A DNA stretch of 64,000 bases from Wolbachia endosymbiont of Armadillidium arcangelii (GCF_040207875.1 NZ_CP157942.1:744001-808000), one strand, 5' to 3'. Counted from the stretch's first letter, positions 54,019 through 63,659 are shown. Program-made: numbers and translations. The notes: generated by a model not told the origin, from the sequence alone.

Positions 54019-55527
54019 ATGAACTACTTAATGGATTGTGTTTTTACATCTCTTTCCTTACCGCTTTTTATTACTGAGAATTATTTATTAATTACTGCGT
54101 TGATCCCACTTTTAAATGCATTAGCTATTTTTTTTACTAGTAAATGGCTAAGAGTAAGCAGTAGCGTTACTGTTGCTTCTTCTATGCTTCTATTTGCGTA
54201 TACGTCTCTATGCACTTTATATTTGGTGTATGGTAATCATTCTCAATTTATTCTCATGGACTTTGGTAGTAATTTGCATATTAGTTTAAAGCTAGAGTCT
54301 AGTGGAGTAGTGTTCAGTTTATTAATATCATTTTTGTGGGTACTAACCAGTATATATGCAATATGTTATATGCGAAATAACTATGCTGATAATAATCACT
54401 CAAGTTTTCTATGCTTTTTTTCAATATCAATTAGCTGTGCAATATTTATTGCTTTTTCTGGAGATTTGCTCACTACATTTGTCTTTTATGAGCTTCTAAC
54501 TATTAGTACATACCCTTTAGTTACTTACAACTCAACAAATGAATCAGTAGTTGCAGGACGCTATTACTTTGGTTTACTATTTTTCTCTTCTTTAGTGTTA
54601 TTTTTTCCTGCAATAGGCCTCTTATATAATGAATTTCATACTTTAGACTTTGTGGATGGTGGAATATTCAAGTTTGATACTTCACTCATCACTTTTATTG
54701 CAGTGTGTTTTGCTATGCTGATTTATGGAGTAGGAAAAGCTGCGTTAATGCCAATGCATTTTTGGTTACCAAAAGCAATGGTTGCACCAACTCCTGTAAG
54801 CGCACTACTACATGCCGTTGCTGTTGTGAAATCAGGAGTGTTCATCATCATCAAAGTTATATTATACACTTTCGGCGTCGATAATATGCAACGTTTTGCA
54901 CAGCAAAGTTGGTTTGCTGGAGGGTGGCTTCCATACGCTGCTGGATTTACTATTATTACTGCATCATTGATTGCATTAAAGCAAAAGGAATTAAAGAAAT
55001 TGCTTGCTTACTCTACCACCTCTCAGTTGTCATATATTATATTGTTCGCTTCAATTTTTAGTGAATTCAGCATGAAGATTGCAATTTTTCAATTAATTTG
55101 CCACGCGTTTGCAAAAATTACTTTATTCTTTGTTGCAGGTAGCATAATAACGAAAACGGGTGAAAAATATATAGATAGAATTCACGGTATAGGACGCAGT
55201 ATGCCAATTAGCATGATAGCATTCACTATAGGTGCATTGTCCATGATAGGAGTACCTCCTGCTCCGACTTTTTGGAGCAAATTTCTCATCTTTCAAGCTG
55301 TTTTTAACTCTAGTAATGTAACACTTTCTGTGTTTGTAACTCTAGTGTTAATTGTTAGTACTATACTCAATGCTCTATACTTTTTACCAATAATTTACAA
55401 CGCCTTTTTCTCAAAGCCTTCTAGAAATTATTTTATTAAAAGGACACCAATGCTTCTAGTTTTACCTCCAGTTATTACTGCTATATGCACTTTAGTTATT
55501 TTTTTTAGCTACCAAATAATGTTATAA
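54019..55527 (+). CDS. Proton-conducting antiporter subunit D (MrpD/NuoM-like)
   Basis: 502 residues, about 14 membrane helices. Proton_antipo_M domain with TFVFYELLTISTYPLVTYN (conserved Glu), GKAALMPMHFWLPKAMVAPTPVSALLHAVAVVKSGVF (two key Lys and the His loop), LKQKELKKLLAYSTTSQLSYI and ICHAFAKITLFFVAGSIITK. Similarity is higher to MnhD/MrpD of Na+/H+ antiporters than to NuoL. It would work with other Mrp subunits encoded elsewhere or as part of a proton pump. Convergent with virB8, 6 bp apart. Confidence 0.85.
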   Translation: MNYLMDCVFTSLSLPLFITENYLLITALIPLLNALAIFFTSKWLRVSSSVTVASSMLLFAYTSLCTLYLVYGNHSQFILMDFGSNLHISLKLESSGVVFSLLISFLWVLTSIYAICYMRNNYADNNHSSFLCFFSISISCAIFIAFSGDLLTTFVFYELLTISTYPLVTYNSTNESVVAGRYYFGLLFFSSLVLFFPAIGLLYNEFHTLDFVDGGIFKFDTSLITFIAVCFAMLIYGVGKAALMPMHFWLPKAMVAPTPVSALLHAVAVVKSGVFIIIKVILYTFGVDNMQRFAQQSWFAGGWLPYAAGFTIITASLIALKQKELKKLLAYSTTSQLSYIILFASIFSEFSMKIAIFQLICHAFAKITLFFVAGSIITKTGEKYIDRIHGIGRSMPISMIAFTIGALSMIGVPPAPTFWSKFLIFQAVFNSSNVTLSVFVTLVLIVSTILNALYFLPIIYNAFFSKPSRNYFIKRTPMLLVLPPVITAICTLVIFFSYQIML

Positions 55528-55533
55528 ATATAA

Positions 55534-56193
55534 TCATTTATATTTATAACTATTAACAATAAATTTAAATGGCACTATGCCAGCTAGAGTCGCTTTTATA
55601 TTTGACAAAGTGAAGCTAACCTCCACAATATAATCTTTCATCTTCTTATTTTGCTCAGCTGTAAAAACTACAGTAGCGTTTCCAGTAAATGTAACTAAGT
55701 TCTTGGTCGATCGGTCAATAGATAGTGTTGTTACGTTTATGTTGGTAATTTTTCTTGTGGATGAAACAGCTTCATTGTTCACTTTTTCCTGAAAGTCTTG
55801 ATAGATTTTATATATAGAATTATTTCTTATAAAATTTTCTTGATACTTTGGCTCAACAGTCTGAGAGGACTCGTATGTTTCAATATATTTACTTATTAAA
55901 TACCTTGCTATGGAAGTGTACTCATCTTCTTTTTTACTAAAACTAAGTTTATGTATTGCAGAGAACTCATCTTCTGTGTGGTTCACATACTTCACAAAAT
56001 TTAAATCTTTTTTAATAGGAAGTAATAGATATATGTTTAGTAGTAATAAACATAAGCATGCTAGGAGAAGTAACGCTATTAACGCCATCCAAGATCTTTC
56101 TACAACGCAGAACAGGTATCTGTGACAATACCACTCTACTGCTTTTCTGAAATAACTTTTGTTTTTTACTGACTCAAGCAATTTATCTTCCAT
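55534..56193 (-). CDS. virB8: Type IV secretion protein VirB8
   Basis: 219 residues: a short cytoplasmic N terminus, one membrane helix (about 36-58, WMALIALLLLACLCLLLLNI), then a periplasmic NTF2-like domain with SIYKIYQDFQEKVNNEA and VEVSFTLSNIKATLAGIVPF, FIVNSY. It bridges the outer core and inner membrane platform of the Rickettsiales vir T4SS. It stands alone here, away from virB9-virD4, consistent with the duplicated virB8 genes of this group. A second copy is expected elsewhere in the genome. Confidence 0.88.
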   Translation of the reverse strand: MEDKLLESVKNKSYFRKAVEWYCHRYLFCVVERSWMALIALLLLACLCLLLLNIYLLLPIKKDLNFVKYVNHTEDEFSAIHKLSFSKKEDEYTSIARYLISKYIETYESSQTVEPKYQENFIRNNSIYKIYQDFQEKVNNEAVSSTRKITNINVTTLSIDRSTKNLVTFTGNATVVFTAEQNKKMKDYIVEVSFTLSNIKATLAGIVPFKFIVNSYKYK

Positions 56194-56243
56194 AATACAA
56201 TGTTACCAAACCCAATTATAACAACAATAACTCTAAAAAAACT

Positions 56244-57038
56244 TTAAAATATGTCTAAATTTTCCAAAATAGGATGAATTATTATATCACCCTGTTCTGC
56301 AATAAGGTGAAATTTATCGATTTTGCTCACATCTAAATTTATCATTTTTACACTAAAGCTTTCGGGATCATAAGTATTGCTTTCTGCACTTTTGTGGTAA
56401 TTATAGTAGTGTAGGTTATTTTGATCATCAAAATAACCAAATTCATCAGCAAGGGCACCCACTTTCTTTCCTTTACCATCTCTGACTAGCTCAAAAAGAT
56501 CAATTACATGGCTTTCAGATCCAGGCTCAATAGATCCTTCTGCAGCAAAAAACTTGGGTGCATGACCAACATACTCCTTAAATTTTAGATTATTAGTCTT
56601 TTTTATATTACCAAAATCTATGAATTTATATTCATCTGGAATACCAGAATATTGTGGATCATACTTTTTATATTCAAAAAACTCATTACCTAAAGAATTA
56701 CAAAACGTTAGTTTATAGTCATTATGATTAAGTTTAACGACTTTAAGATAATGAAAACCTCCAGGAATCTTTACTTCTTCTTTCGTAATATGATTAAGTA
56801 CGACTAGATCGCCACTGAGCATACGATAGCCAATTTTTGGCAAAGTAGCTATATTGATTGCCTTGTTTAGCTTAAAATTTGCCTCATAGATGCCACTTGA
56901 TAGCTCCTTCCCTTTTTCTAAAGTGATGTCTTGGTCTAAAGCTGTATTCTTGATTAAACTCAATTCTTTCTGCATATTCAATATGGTTTTTGTTAAAACT
57001 TCTATTGATTGCCATACAGTTAACTTGTTATCAGTCAA
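56244..57038 (-). CDS. Hypothetical protein, unknown family
   Basis: 264 residues, not recognised. It begins with a helix (VWQSIEVLTKTILNMQKELS), followed by a mainly beta region (LSSGIYEANFKLNKAINIAT, VVLNHITKEEVKIPGGFHYL, KVVKLNHNDYKLTFCNSLGN). No signal peptide or membrane segment. Asp/Tyr-rich C-terminal half (EFGYFDDQNNLHYYNYHKSA). It lies 36 bp downstream of holB on the same strand and next to virB8; a link to secretion would be speculation. Confidence 0.6.
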   Translation of the reverse strand: MTDNKLTVWQSIEVLTKTILNMQKELSLIKNTALDQDITLEKGKELSSGIYEANFKLNKAINIATLPKIGYRMLSGDLVVLNHITKEEVKIPGGFHYLKVVKLNHNDYKLTFCNSLGNEFFEYKKYDPQYSGIPDEYKFIDFGNIKKTNNLKFKEYVGHAPKFFAAEGSIEPGSESHVIDLFELVRDGKGKKVGALADEFGYFDDQNNLHYYNYHKSAESNTYDPESFSVKMINLDVSKIDKFHLIAEQGDIIIHPILENLDIF

Positions 57039-57074
57039 ATTATATACTTTAAGTATTAAATTAGCAGAATTTTA

Positions 57075-57927
57075 TCATGAATTTATGTTAAAAGTATTAT
57101 ATTTTTGTGTCATGATGTTAACTACATTAGCTAAAACGTGTTTTTTATCTAAGCGGAATTGCTTTGCGGCAACGAAGAGTTCATCTACTTTTTTCCACTG
57201 ACTCAGCAGAATTTCAACATCATTTACTTCTCTCTTTATCTTTTCTAAAATGGAGATTTGAATTATATACGATGCTAGTTCTAGCTCAATTTCACTATTA
57301 ATTATTTTGCTAATTATATCAGAGTTATTTAGATTACGGAAAAGTGTATAAAAATACTTATGTGACTCATAAACACCACTATTTAGTGCATCAATTATCA
57401 TTCCTGGCATTCCAGGAAATAAAGTAATGACTTCACCAAATGTTTTATCGTCAAATTTACATTGAGATGAAACAACTTGCTTTGTTTCATCATAAGTTAA
57501 TGGAAGTAAATTCAGCTGAAAACACCTACATCGAATGGTAGTTTGTATATTATATGGCTTGTGGCTAATTATAAGTATTTTGGAATTTTTTGGCGGCTCC
57601 TCTAATATTTTCAATATTGCGTTTTTAGCATTATTAGTCATTGCTTCTAAGCTATCTATTATAGCTATTTTATATTCTGATTGAATAGGACTTAAGTGCA
57701 GAAAGTCTTTCATTTCTCTCACCTTTTCCACTCCTATTGTATCGCCTTCAACAATGTGTAAGTCCAATCCTGCTACGTCATAGTTTTTTGTAAGAAACCA
57801 GTTAGAAAAGGATTTTGCAAGTGTTGCCTTTCCTATACCTTTTTTACCACAGATCAGCCAAGATTGAACAGATAAGTTGTTCGTTATTTTTTTTTTTTGC
57901 TTGGGTGTGGCCTGTTACTTTTTTCAT
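57075..57927 (-). pseudogene. holB: DNA polymerase III delta' subunit, frame broken at A12
   Basis: From ATG 57927 (preceded by AGGAGAAAG) the first codons read MKKVTGHTQA then a run of 12 As (57887-57898). With 11 As the frame continues as NNLSVQSWLICGKKGIGKAT (Walker A), GVEKVREMKDFLHLSPIQSE, AIIDSLEAMTNNAKNAILKI, LEEPPKNSKILIISHKPYNI and stops at 57075: 283 residues. As written, the 5' frame stops soon after. HolB is part of the clamp loader and essential, so the gene may be expressed by slippage in the poly(A), or the tract length may be misread. It lies 18 bp after tsaC. Confidence 0.75.
57887..57898 (-). promoter_or_regulatory. Poly(A)12 tract in holB
   Basis: Twelve As on the coding strand at codon ~11-14. 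A change of -1 restores the 283-residue frame. The length is typical of RNA-polymerase slippage tracts in AT-rich endosymbionts. Confidence 0.7.
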
Positions 57928-57944
57928 TCTTTCTCCTGTAGATC

Positions 57945-58532
57945 TTAGTTTGAAAATGCGTTATTTATTGTTTGTAATGAAATTTTACCTTTCCTTAAAA
58001 CCTTAACCTTATCTCCAGTTAAGTCAATAATAGTAGACTCTATACCAGAAACTAGTTCATCATCCTCAATTACTGCAGATAAGTGTTGCTTAATAGATTG
58101 AGGTATATCGCTTGCTTTGCATATGCTTTTTTCTCCTGAAATGTTAATACTAGTTGCAACTATTGGAGTTTTCAGTTCATTTAATATTGAAATCGCAATA
58201 GGATGATCAGGAACTCTTATGCCTATGCTGCCTTTAAAGAATTCATTTGGTAACATGTTGTTGTTTTCAAGCGGTAAAATATAGGTAATTGGTCCAGGAG
58301 AAAAGTAGTTTATTAAATCAATATATCTTTCCTTTACCTTTGCTATTTTTGTCAAATTGTAAACATCACTAACAAATATAGAGAGTTGCTTATTTTGAGA
58401 ACGCTTCTTGATCTGATATATTTTTTCTATAGATTCATTATCTAGCGCATTACAAGCAAGAGCATATACTGTCTCTGTTGGAAAGCATGCTAACAAATTA
58501 TTCTTTATTGCGTTTGTTACTTCAAATACCAT
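57945..58532 (-). CDS. tsaC: L-threonylcarbamoyladenylate synthase (YrdC/Sua5)
   Basis: 195 residues from ATG 58532; the longer frame from GTG 58571 has no better context. YrdC fold: LLACFPTETVYALACNALDN, IKKRSQNKQLSIFVSD, YFSPGPITYILPLEN, GIRVPDHPIAISILNELKTP, ATSINISGE, STIIDLTGDKVKVLRKGKIS. It makes threonylcarbamoyl-AMP from threonine, bicarbonate and ATP for t6A at position 37 of tRNAs. First gene of a unit with holB. Confidence 0.93.
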   Translation of the reverse strand: MVFEVTNAIKNNLLACFPTETVYALACNALDNESIEKIYQIKKRSQNKQLSIFVSDVYNLTKIAKVKERYIDLINYFSPGPITYILPLENNNMLPNEFFKGSIGIRVPDHPIAISILNELKTPIVATSINISGEKSICKASDIPQSIKQHLSAVIEDDELVSGIESTIIDLTGDKVKVLRKGKISLQTINNAFSN

Positions 58533-58680
58533 ATAGCTAAAACTTATGCTTATAATAGCTTTTTGCTGCACGTTAACAATTGAGATACCGAAAATGAATC
58601 ATATCTAGCATGCATTAATTACTATGTTGCATACTTACAGTAAATTTTATCAGCAACTGCTCATTTTTACAACAGATCTG

Positions 58681-59151
58681 CTACAACCCGAACTCCTCAT
58701 TAATTTTATCAACTATTGCCCGTGGTGGATCTTCTCCCCATCCTGAATATAAAATCTCTCCATAGTCTGCAACATCTATAGAGCCAGTTCTGCTTTTTGC
58801 TAGAAACATTTCTCTTTTCTCTTTATCAATTAATACATAGTGCCAAGCTGATCTTCCACGGTCTTTACCACGGACTAAGTATACGAGATCTGATCTACTT
58901 CTTCTTGTTGCATCAGCAAAGGATCTTTCATTGATAGTCCTGCTTTTACTCTTTATACCACCACTTTCAGAAAAAGCTTCCTTAGCTTCAGCTTTTTTGC
59001 TTGCCAATTCAGAAATTTTTCCTTTTGCTCCTAGAGCACGTTCCTTAGTGTTTTGAGACGAATACTTACTGGAAAAACCTTCTCCTGTATTGTCAGGAGT
59101 CCTGTTTGTGAAGCGCTTAGTGAATGAGTCATTGTTATCGTTTTCTGCCAT
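58681..59151 (-). CDS. Hypothetical protein, conserved-looking, unknown function
   Basis: 156 residues from ATG 59151; GGAGA lies 6 nt upstream, while the longer frame would begin at a TTG inside that site. N-terminal half is polar and disordered (NDSFTKRFTNRTPDNTGEGF, SSKYSSQNTKERALGAKGKI). The C-terminal half has a compact region, RSRSDLVYLVRGKDRGRSAW, HYVLIDKEKREMFLAKSRTG, YGEILYSGWGEDPP. No family recognised. No signal or membrane segment. Divergent from miaA. Confidence 0.75.
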   Translation of the reverse strand: MAENDNNDSFTKRFTNRTPDNTGEGFSSKYSSQNTKERALGAKGKISELASKKAEAKEAFSESGGIKSKSRTINERSFADATRRSRSDLVYLVRGKDRGRSAWHYVLIDKEKREMFLAKSRTGSIDVADYGEILYSGWGEDPPRAIVDKINEEFGL

Positions 59152-59226
59152 AAAAATCTCCAAATTTTAGATTGTAGGATCCAAATTTTTACTACACCCT
59201 ATCATAGGTTAATTAAATTAATATAA

Positions 59227-60120
59227 ATGAGAGATAATATAGTAATTATTACAGGAATTACGGCCTCAGGTAAATCAGAATTATGTGATAATCTGATAAA
59301 AAAGCATAAAAACATTAGCATAATAAACTGTGACTCAAAGCAGGTATACAAAAAAATTCCCATAATTACCGCTCAACCACCAAGGCAAGAAAAATTTTAT
59401 AAACTATACGGTTATGTTTCAGTAAGAGAAAATTATTCTGTGGGTCTGTGGTTAGAGGATTTAGAAAAAGAAGTTAATCATGCATTAGAAAATGCGCAAA
59501 TACCTATTATAACTGGAGGAAGTGGGCTTTACATCAGCAGCTTAATCAAAGGCTTATCATCAATTCCACAAATAAGCTGGGAAGTGAGAAAAAACGTAAG
59601 TGAACTTAGGAAAAATTTAAGTAAAGAAGAGTTCCACAAATTAGTGCTAAGCAAAGATCCAGGGATTCAAGGTGAAATATTTATTAATGACTCGCACCGT
59701 CTTTCAAGAGCACTTGAAGTTATTACTGAAACTGGCAAGTCGATTTTTGTATGGCAAGAAAATAGGCAGCCTCCTTTATTCAATAATTTTAAGGTATATA
59801 CAATTCTACCTAAACGTGAGGACATATACCGAAAAATAAATTCTCGTTTTATTAAAATGGTTGAAAATGGAGCAATTGATGAAGTAAAAAACCTACTTAG
59901 CATGAATCTATCTCCAAACTTACCAGCTGTGAAAGCACATGGAGTGCCAGAAATTATAAAATACTTAAAAGGTGAGATTACTTTAGACGAAGCAATACAA
60001 ATTGCTCAAATAAACACAAGGCACTACGCAAAACGCCAGTACACCTGGTTTAAAAATCAATTTCCAAATTCTGAAGTGATTGATTGTGCAAATAAGCTAA
60101 CGGCGCTTGAAATATTTTAA
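59227..60120 (+). CDS. miaA: tRNA dimethylallyltransferase
   Basis: 297 residues. P-loop GITASGKSELC (8-18), DSKQVYKKIPIITAQPP (substrate Asp), YGYVSVRENYSVGLWLED, ITGGSGLYISSLIKGL, NDSHRLSRALEVITETGKSI, VKAHGVPEIIKYLKGEI and the RHYAKRQYTWFKNQ end. It adds a dimethylallyl group to A37 of tRNAs that read U-starting codons. Length and motifs are normal. Confidence 0.95.
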   Translation: MRDNIVIITGITASGKSELCDNLIKKHKNISIINCDSKQVYKKIPIITAQPPRQEKFYKLYGYVSVRENYSVGLWLEDLEKEVNHALENAQIPIITGGSGLYISSLIKGLSSIPQISWEVRKNVSELRKNLSKEEFHKLVLSKDPGIQGEIFINDSHRLSRALEVITETGKSIFVWQENRQPPLFNNFKVYTILPKREDIYRKINSRFIKMVENGAIDEVKNLLSMNLSPNLPAVKAHGVPEIIKYLKGEITLDEAIQIAQINTRHYAKRQYTWFKNQFPNSEVIDCANKLTALEIF

Positions 60121-60129
60121 TTGTTAGTT

Positions 60130-61078
60130 TCAAGGTGTATTTCCATGTTCATTGCTATGAATGGGCAGATCTACATCTTCGAGGTGGCTCATCGGATCGC
60201 CTAAATCGTGCTCTATTTCTACTTCAAACTTAAATCCTAATTTCTCGCAGAATTTGTAGAAATATTCTTTAATAATATCAAATAAATTTCTATCATCGAT
60301 TTTATAATCTCTCAATTTTCGAGGAACAGTAAGTGACAATTTGCCATCTTTATATATCACATCATCTTTTCCATCTTGAGATTCAAGTGTAAATTCCAGT
60401 GAGCTGGATAGGTCACATACCTTGTCACCGCATTTACCGTCACTTTTTTGGAAGAGTATTGGTAATGTCATATCAGATCTAACACTCACATTATTTGGGC
60501 TAATACAGTCAATACTTATTACTTTTTTGGGATTTGCCATCATGAATGAATGTTGGAAGAGTTCATATTGAAACTCTGCATGTACAACAGCTTCATATCC
60601 TGCTTGATTACAATTGGTAACTAGTTCCTCTAAGATAGAGTCACTTGGAACTTGAACTTTAGCACGTTCAAATATTTCCTTGAAAACTGCTTTTGCAAAT
60701 GGTCGATAATTTCCGCTCTCTTCCTTTTGTAATAGGTGAGCATAATTTGTACCTAGATTGTAAAATTCTTCAAATTTCTTTTTGTATTGGTCAGCTTTTT
60801 TATCATCAGGAGTTTTTTCGTTTTTGGAATGTTCATCCCAAGCTTTTCTAAGCCCATTTTCCTTAGCTCCTTTTGTTAAAGCAAAAGTTAAAGTGCTATC
60901 TATACTTTTTTTTGTTAACAATAAAGTTCATTCTGTGAAAATCTAAGAACATTGTTTCACCAGAGTGTGCTTTATCATTATTTTCACTCACTCTTAACAT
61001 GCTAAAATTAAACTTCTCTGCCTGAGCTTTTAGCGTAACTAATCGATTTTCCTTTTTTTCTGATTTAGAGTTGTTCAT
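60130..61078 (-). pseudogene. Hypothetical protein split at an A8 tract
   Basis: Upstream frame from ATG 61078 (MNNSKSEKKENRLVTLKAQA, FNFSMLRVSENNDKAHSGET, MFLDFHRMNFIVN) ends just after eight As (60906-60913). With seven As it continues as KKSIDSTLTFALTKGAKENG and runs to 60130, for a 315-residue product. The rest contains YKKKFEEFYNLGTNYAHLLQ and DCISPNNVSVRSDMTLPILF, and KLSLTVPRKLRDYKIDDRNL. No known family. Either recent pseudogene, slippage-expressed gene or homopolymer error. Confidence 0.65.
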
Positions 61079-61218
61079 TATTAACACTTTGATATGAACT
61101 GCTAATAGTATAATAATACACAAAAATAGTTAATAAGTCAATAAAATATTGCATAGCTTGACTATAGGGTGACAGGATTTTAGTAAGGCTCTATTATGGA
61201 TAAACTGTTTTATATAGT

Positions 61219-63249
61219 ATGGAGCAACCAGATATACTGATTTTTCTGAGCAGCAAACTAGGAAATATACCTAAGTTTCATTCTGCAATATTGCCTAAAC
61301 TTTGTGGTGGAGATAGAGTAATGGACTTGCTGTTTTATAGGCCGCTCAGTTATGTGGATAGAAGTAAATCGCTACTTGACGCACAAATTGGAGAATTTAC
61401 AACTTTCATGGCAAAAGTTTATGAGCATCAACCGCCCACTTTTAGAGGGAGGCCATATAAAGTAGTTGTCGAAAGTGAAAGTCAGTATGTATTTATAGTC
61501 TTTTTTAATTACTCAATTAAATACTTGCATAAACTATTTCCAATCGGAGCCAATGTAATCATCAGTGGGAAACTCGAAAAATTTGCTGAACATTGGCAAA
61601 TCACTCACCCAGATTATGTATCGCTTAACATTAGCCAATTTGAAGAAATAGCTTGCATAGAGCCGATTTACCAATTATGTCGTGGTATTACTAATAAAAG
61701 CATTAGAAATATAATAAACTCTAACCTAGAAGGACTGCCCGATTTGCCAGAGTGGATAGATGGAACATTAATCAAGCAAAAGAAATGGCTGAATTGGAAA
61801 GAAAGCATCATAAGATTGCACAGACCAAGCTCATTGGCAGAAGCAGAAGTTTGTAGAGAAAGACTTGCTTATGATGAACTATTTGCGTATCAGCTGGCAC
61901 TAAAATTTGCAAGGGAAAACCATGTAAAAAAGGAGGGAAGGGAATTTGTCATATTGAGTAAATACAAAGAGCAAGTCTTAAATGGATTGCCGTTCCAATT
62001 AACAAATGATCAAATTCGAGCGATAGATGAAATCGCAGAGAGACAAAAATCAAAATACCGCATGGTAAGCCTGCTTCAAGGTGATGTTGGTAGTGGCAAA
62101 ACTGTAGTTGCACTCTTTGCGATGCTGAATGTGGTAGAAAATAATATGCAGGCAGCTCTAATGGCACCAACTACTATTTTGGCGGAGCAACATTATAATT
62201 GGATCGAAGAAGCTCTATCTTGTACTGATATAAAAGTTGCTCTGCTTACTGGTAAAACTTCGCGCAAGGAAAGAAGGACTATCATGAACGAACTTGCAAG
62301 TGGTGTTTTAAATATAGTGATTGGCACTCATACACTATTTCAAGCCAACGTTACGTTTAAAAATTTAGGGCTTGCAGTCATAGACGAACAACAGCGATTT
62401 GGAGTGATGCAGAGGAATCGCTTGGTAGGAAAAGGAGAAAATCCCGATATACTTTTTGTTACTGCAACTCCCATTCCAAGAACCTTGCAGCAAGCTATGT
62501 ATGGTGACGTTGAATGTTCAATTTTGAAAGAAAAACCAAAATCCAGATTGCCAATAAAAACTGTAACTATGAACATTAGTAGGGTGCCAGATGTTATTGA
62601 AAAGCTAAAAGGTGCTATAAACAGGGGCGAAAAAGCATATTGGATTTGTCCATACATAGAAGAAAACGAAGAACTCAATATTGCTGCAGCAGAAATGCGC
62701 TTTCAGGAATTACAAAAAACATTTTTTGATAAAATTAGCATAATACATGGAAAATTGACTCAGGAGCAGAAAGATCAAGTTATGTTTTCCTTCAAGAGGA
62801 ATGAATTTTCTCTCCTAGTTTCAACTACTGTAATAGAAGTTGGTATAGATGTACCAGATGCAACTATTATGATTATAGAGAATGCAGAACAATTTGGGTT
62901 ATCGCAATTACATCAGTTAAGAGGTAGGGTAGGACGAGGCAATAAGCCCTCCTTTTGTGTGCTCTTATACGACAATCTAAGTAAAAGTTCGTCTTCAAAG
63001 TTAAAGATTATGTGTGAGTCACAAGATGGATTTTACATTGCTGAAAAAGATATGATGCTAAGAGGCAGTGGAGATATCTTAGGCATAAAGCAATCAGGAT
63101 ACATGGAATTTAAATTTGCTGACCTATATAAGGACAGAGAGTTGCTCAATCTTGCGTATAACAATGCAAAGGGCGTAATGGCTGATTTTGAATTACTGCT
63201 TGATATATTCAAATATAGGAGTAGGCTGCATTTTTCAAAATTTCAGTAG
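61219..63249 (+). CDS. recG: ATP-dependent DNA helicase RecG
   Basis: 676 residues. The N-terminal wedge (OB-fold; LLFYRPLSYVDRSKSLLDAQ, GEFTTFMAKVYEHQP) is followed by SF2 helicase motifs: QLTNDQIRAIDEI (Q-like), Walker A GDVGSGKTVVALFA (about 288-301), APTTILAEQHYNW, IGTHTLFQ, DEQQRFGVMQR (389-399), FVTATPIPRTLQQAMYGDVE, VSTTVIEVGIDVPDATIMII and the C-terminal QLHQLRGRVGRG. It remodels stalled replication forks. Slightly short at the N terminus compared with the E. coli protein, but complete in motifs. Confidence 0.95.
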   Translation: MEQPDILIFLSSKLGNIPKFHSAILPKLCGGDRVMDLLFYRPLSYVDRSKSLLDAQIGEFTTFMAKVYEHQPPTFRGRPYKVVVESESQYVFIVFFNYSIKYLHKLFPIGANVIISGKLEKFAEHWQITHPDYVSLNISQFEEIACIEPIYQLCRGITNKSIRNIINSNLEGLPDLPEWIDGTLIKQKKWLNWKESIIRLHRPSSLAEAEVCRERLAYDELFAYQLALKFARENHVKKEGREFVILSKYKEQVLNGLPFQLTNDQIRAIDEIAERQKSKYRMVSLLQGDVGSGKTVVALFAMLNVVENNMQAALMAPTTILAEQHYNWIEEALSCTDIKVALLTGKTSRKERRTIMNELASGVLNIVIGTHTLFQANVTFKNLGLAVIDEQQRFGVMQRNRLVGKGENPDILFVTATPIPRTLQQAMYGDVECSILKEKPKSRLPIKTVTMNISRVPDVIEKLKGAINRGEKAYWICPYIEENEELNIAAAEMRFQELQKTFFDKISIIHGKLTQEQKDQVMFSFKRNEFSLLVSTTVIEVGIDVPDATIMIIENAEQFGLSQLHQLRGRVGRGNKPSFCVLLYDNLSKSSSSKLKIMCESQDGFYIAEKDMMLRGSGDILGIKQSGYMEFKFADLYKDRELLNLAYNNAKGVMADFELLLDIFKYRSRLHFSKFQ

Positions 63250-63321
63250 CTTGCACTATCTTCTGAGCCATAACCTTCATCAATAGAAACCACTTGACAA
63301 ACGGGAGTATTCAACAAACCA

Positions 63322-63490
63322 TATTAGTCAAGTTAAGGAAAAATAAGAGTGAAGAGGATAGAATAATAAGGTGTAAGTTCTCCCCGATACATTTTTAGTG
63401 AGAGAAGCAACAATGAATAAAATAACTCGTTCATCAAAGAACCTCAATGAATTTTCAATGAAAAAGCAATCGGTTAAGATAGAAAAGAAA
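63322..63490 (+). mobile_element. Left end of IS4-like relic, cut by IS110
   Basis: Third copy of the start of the element at 25953: GTCAAGTTAAGGAAAAATAA, TTTTTAGTGAGAGAAGCAAC, then ATGAATAAAATAACTCGTTC (transposase start). The IS110 element interrupts it from about 63491. Confidence 0.65.
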
Positions 63491-63614
63491 GATATCAACT
63501 ATGTTTAAAAATTTTTTATTTGTGTAATTTTGCAACTTCATATGGGCAATAAAACCCCGTTTTGTCGTATAAGAATAGAATTTTATATCAAACAGCTACT
63601 ACCTTGCTTAAGCC

Positions 63615-63659
63615 AATGAATATGTGCGTTTAGTGTGTGTGTGGACGCACATATTCATT
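63615..63659. repeat. IS110-associated hairpin, copy 3
   Basis: AATGAATATGTGCGT / ACGCACATATTCATT, 15-bp perfect stem, the mirror of 47371-47415. Confidence 0.85.
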
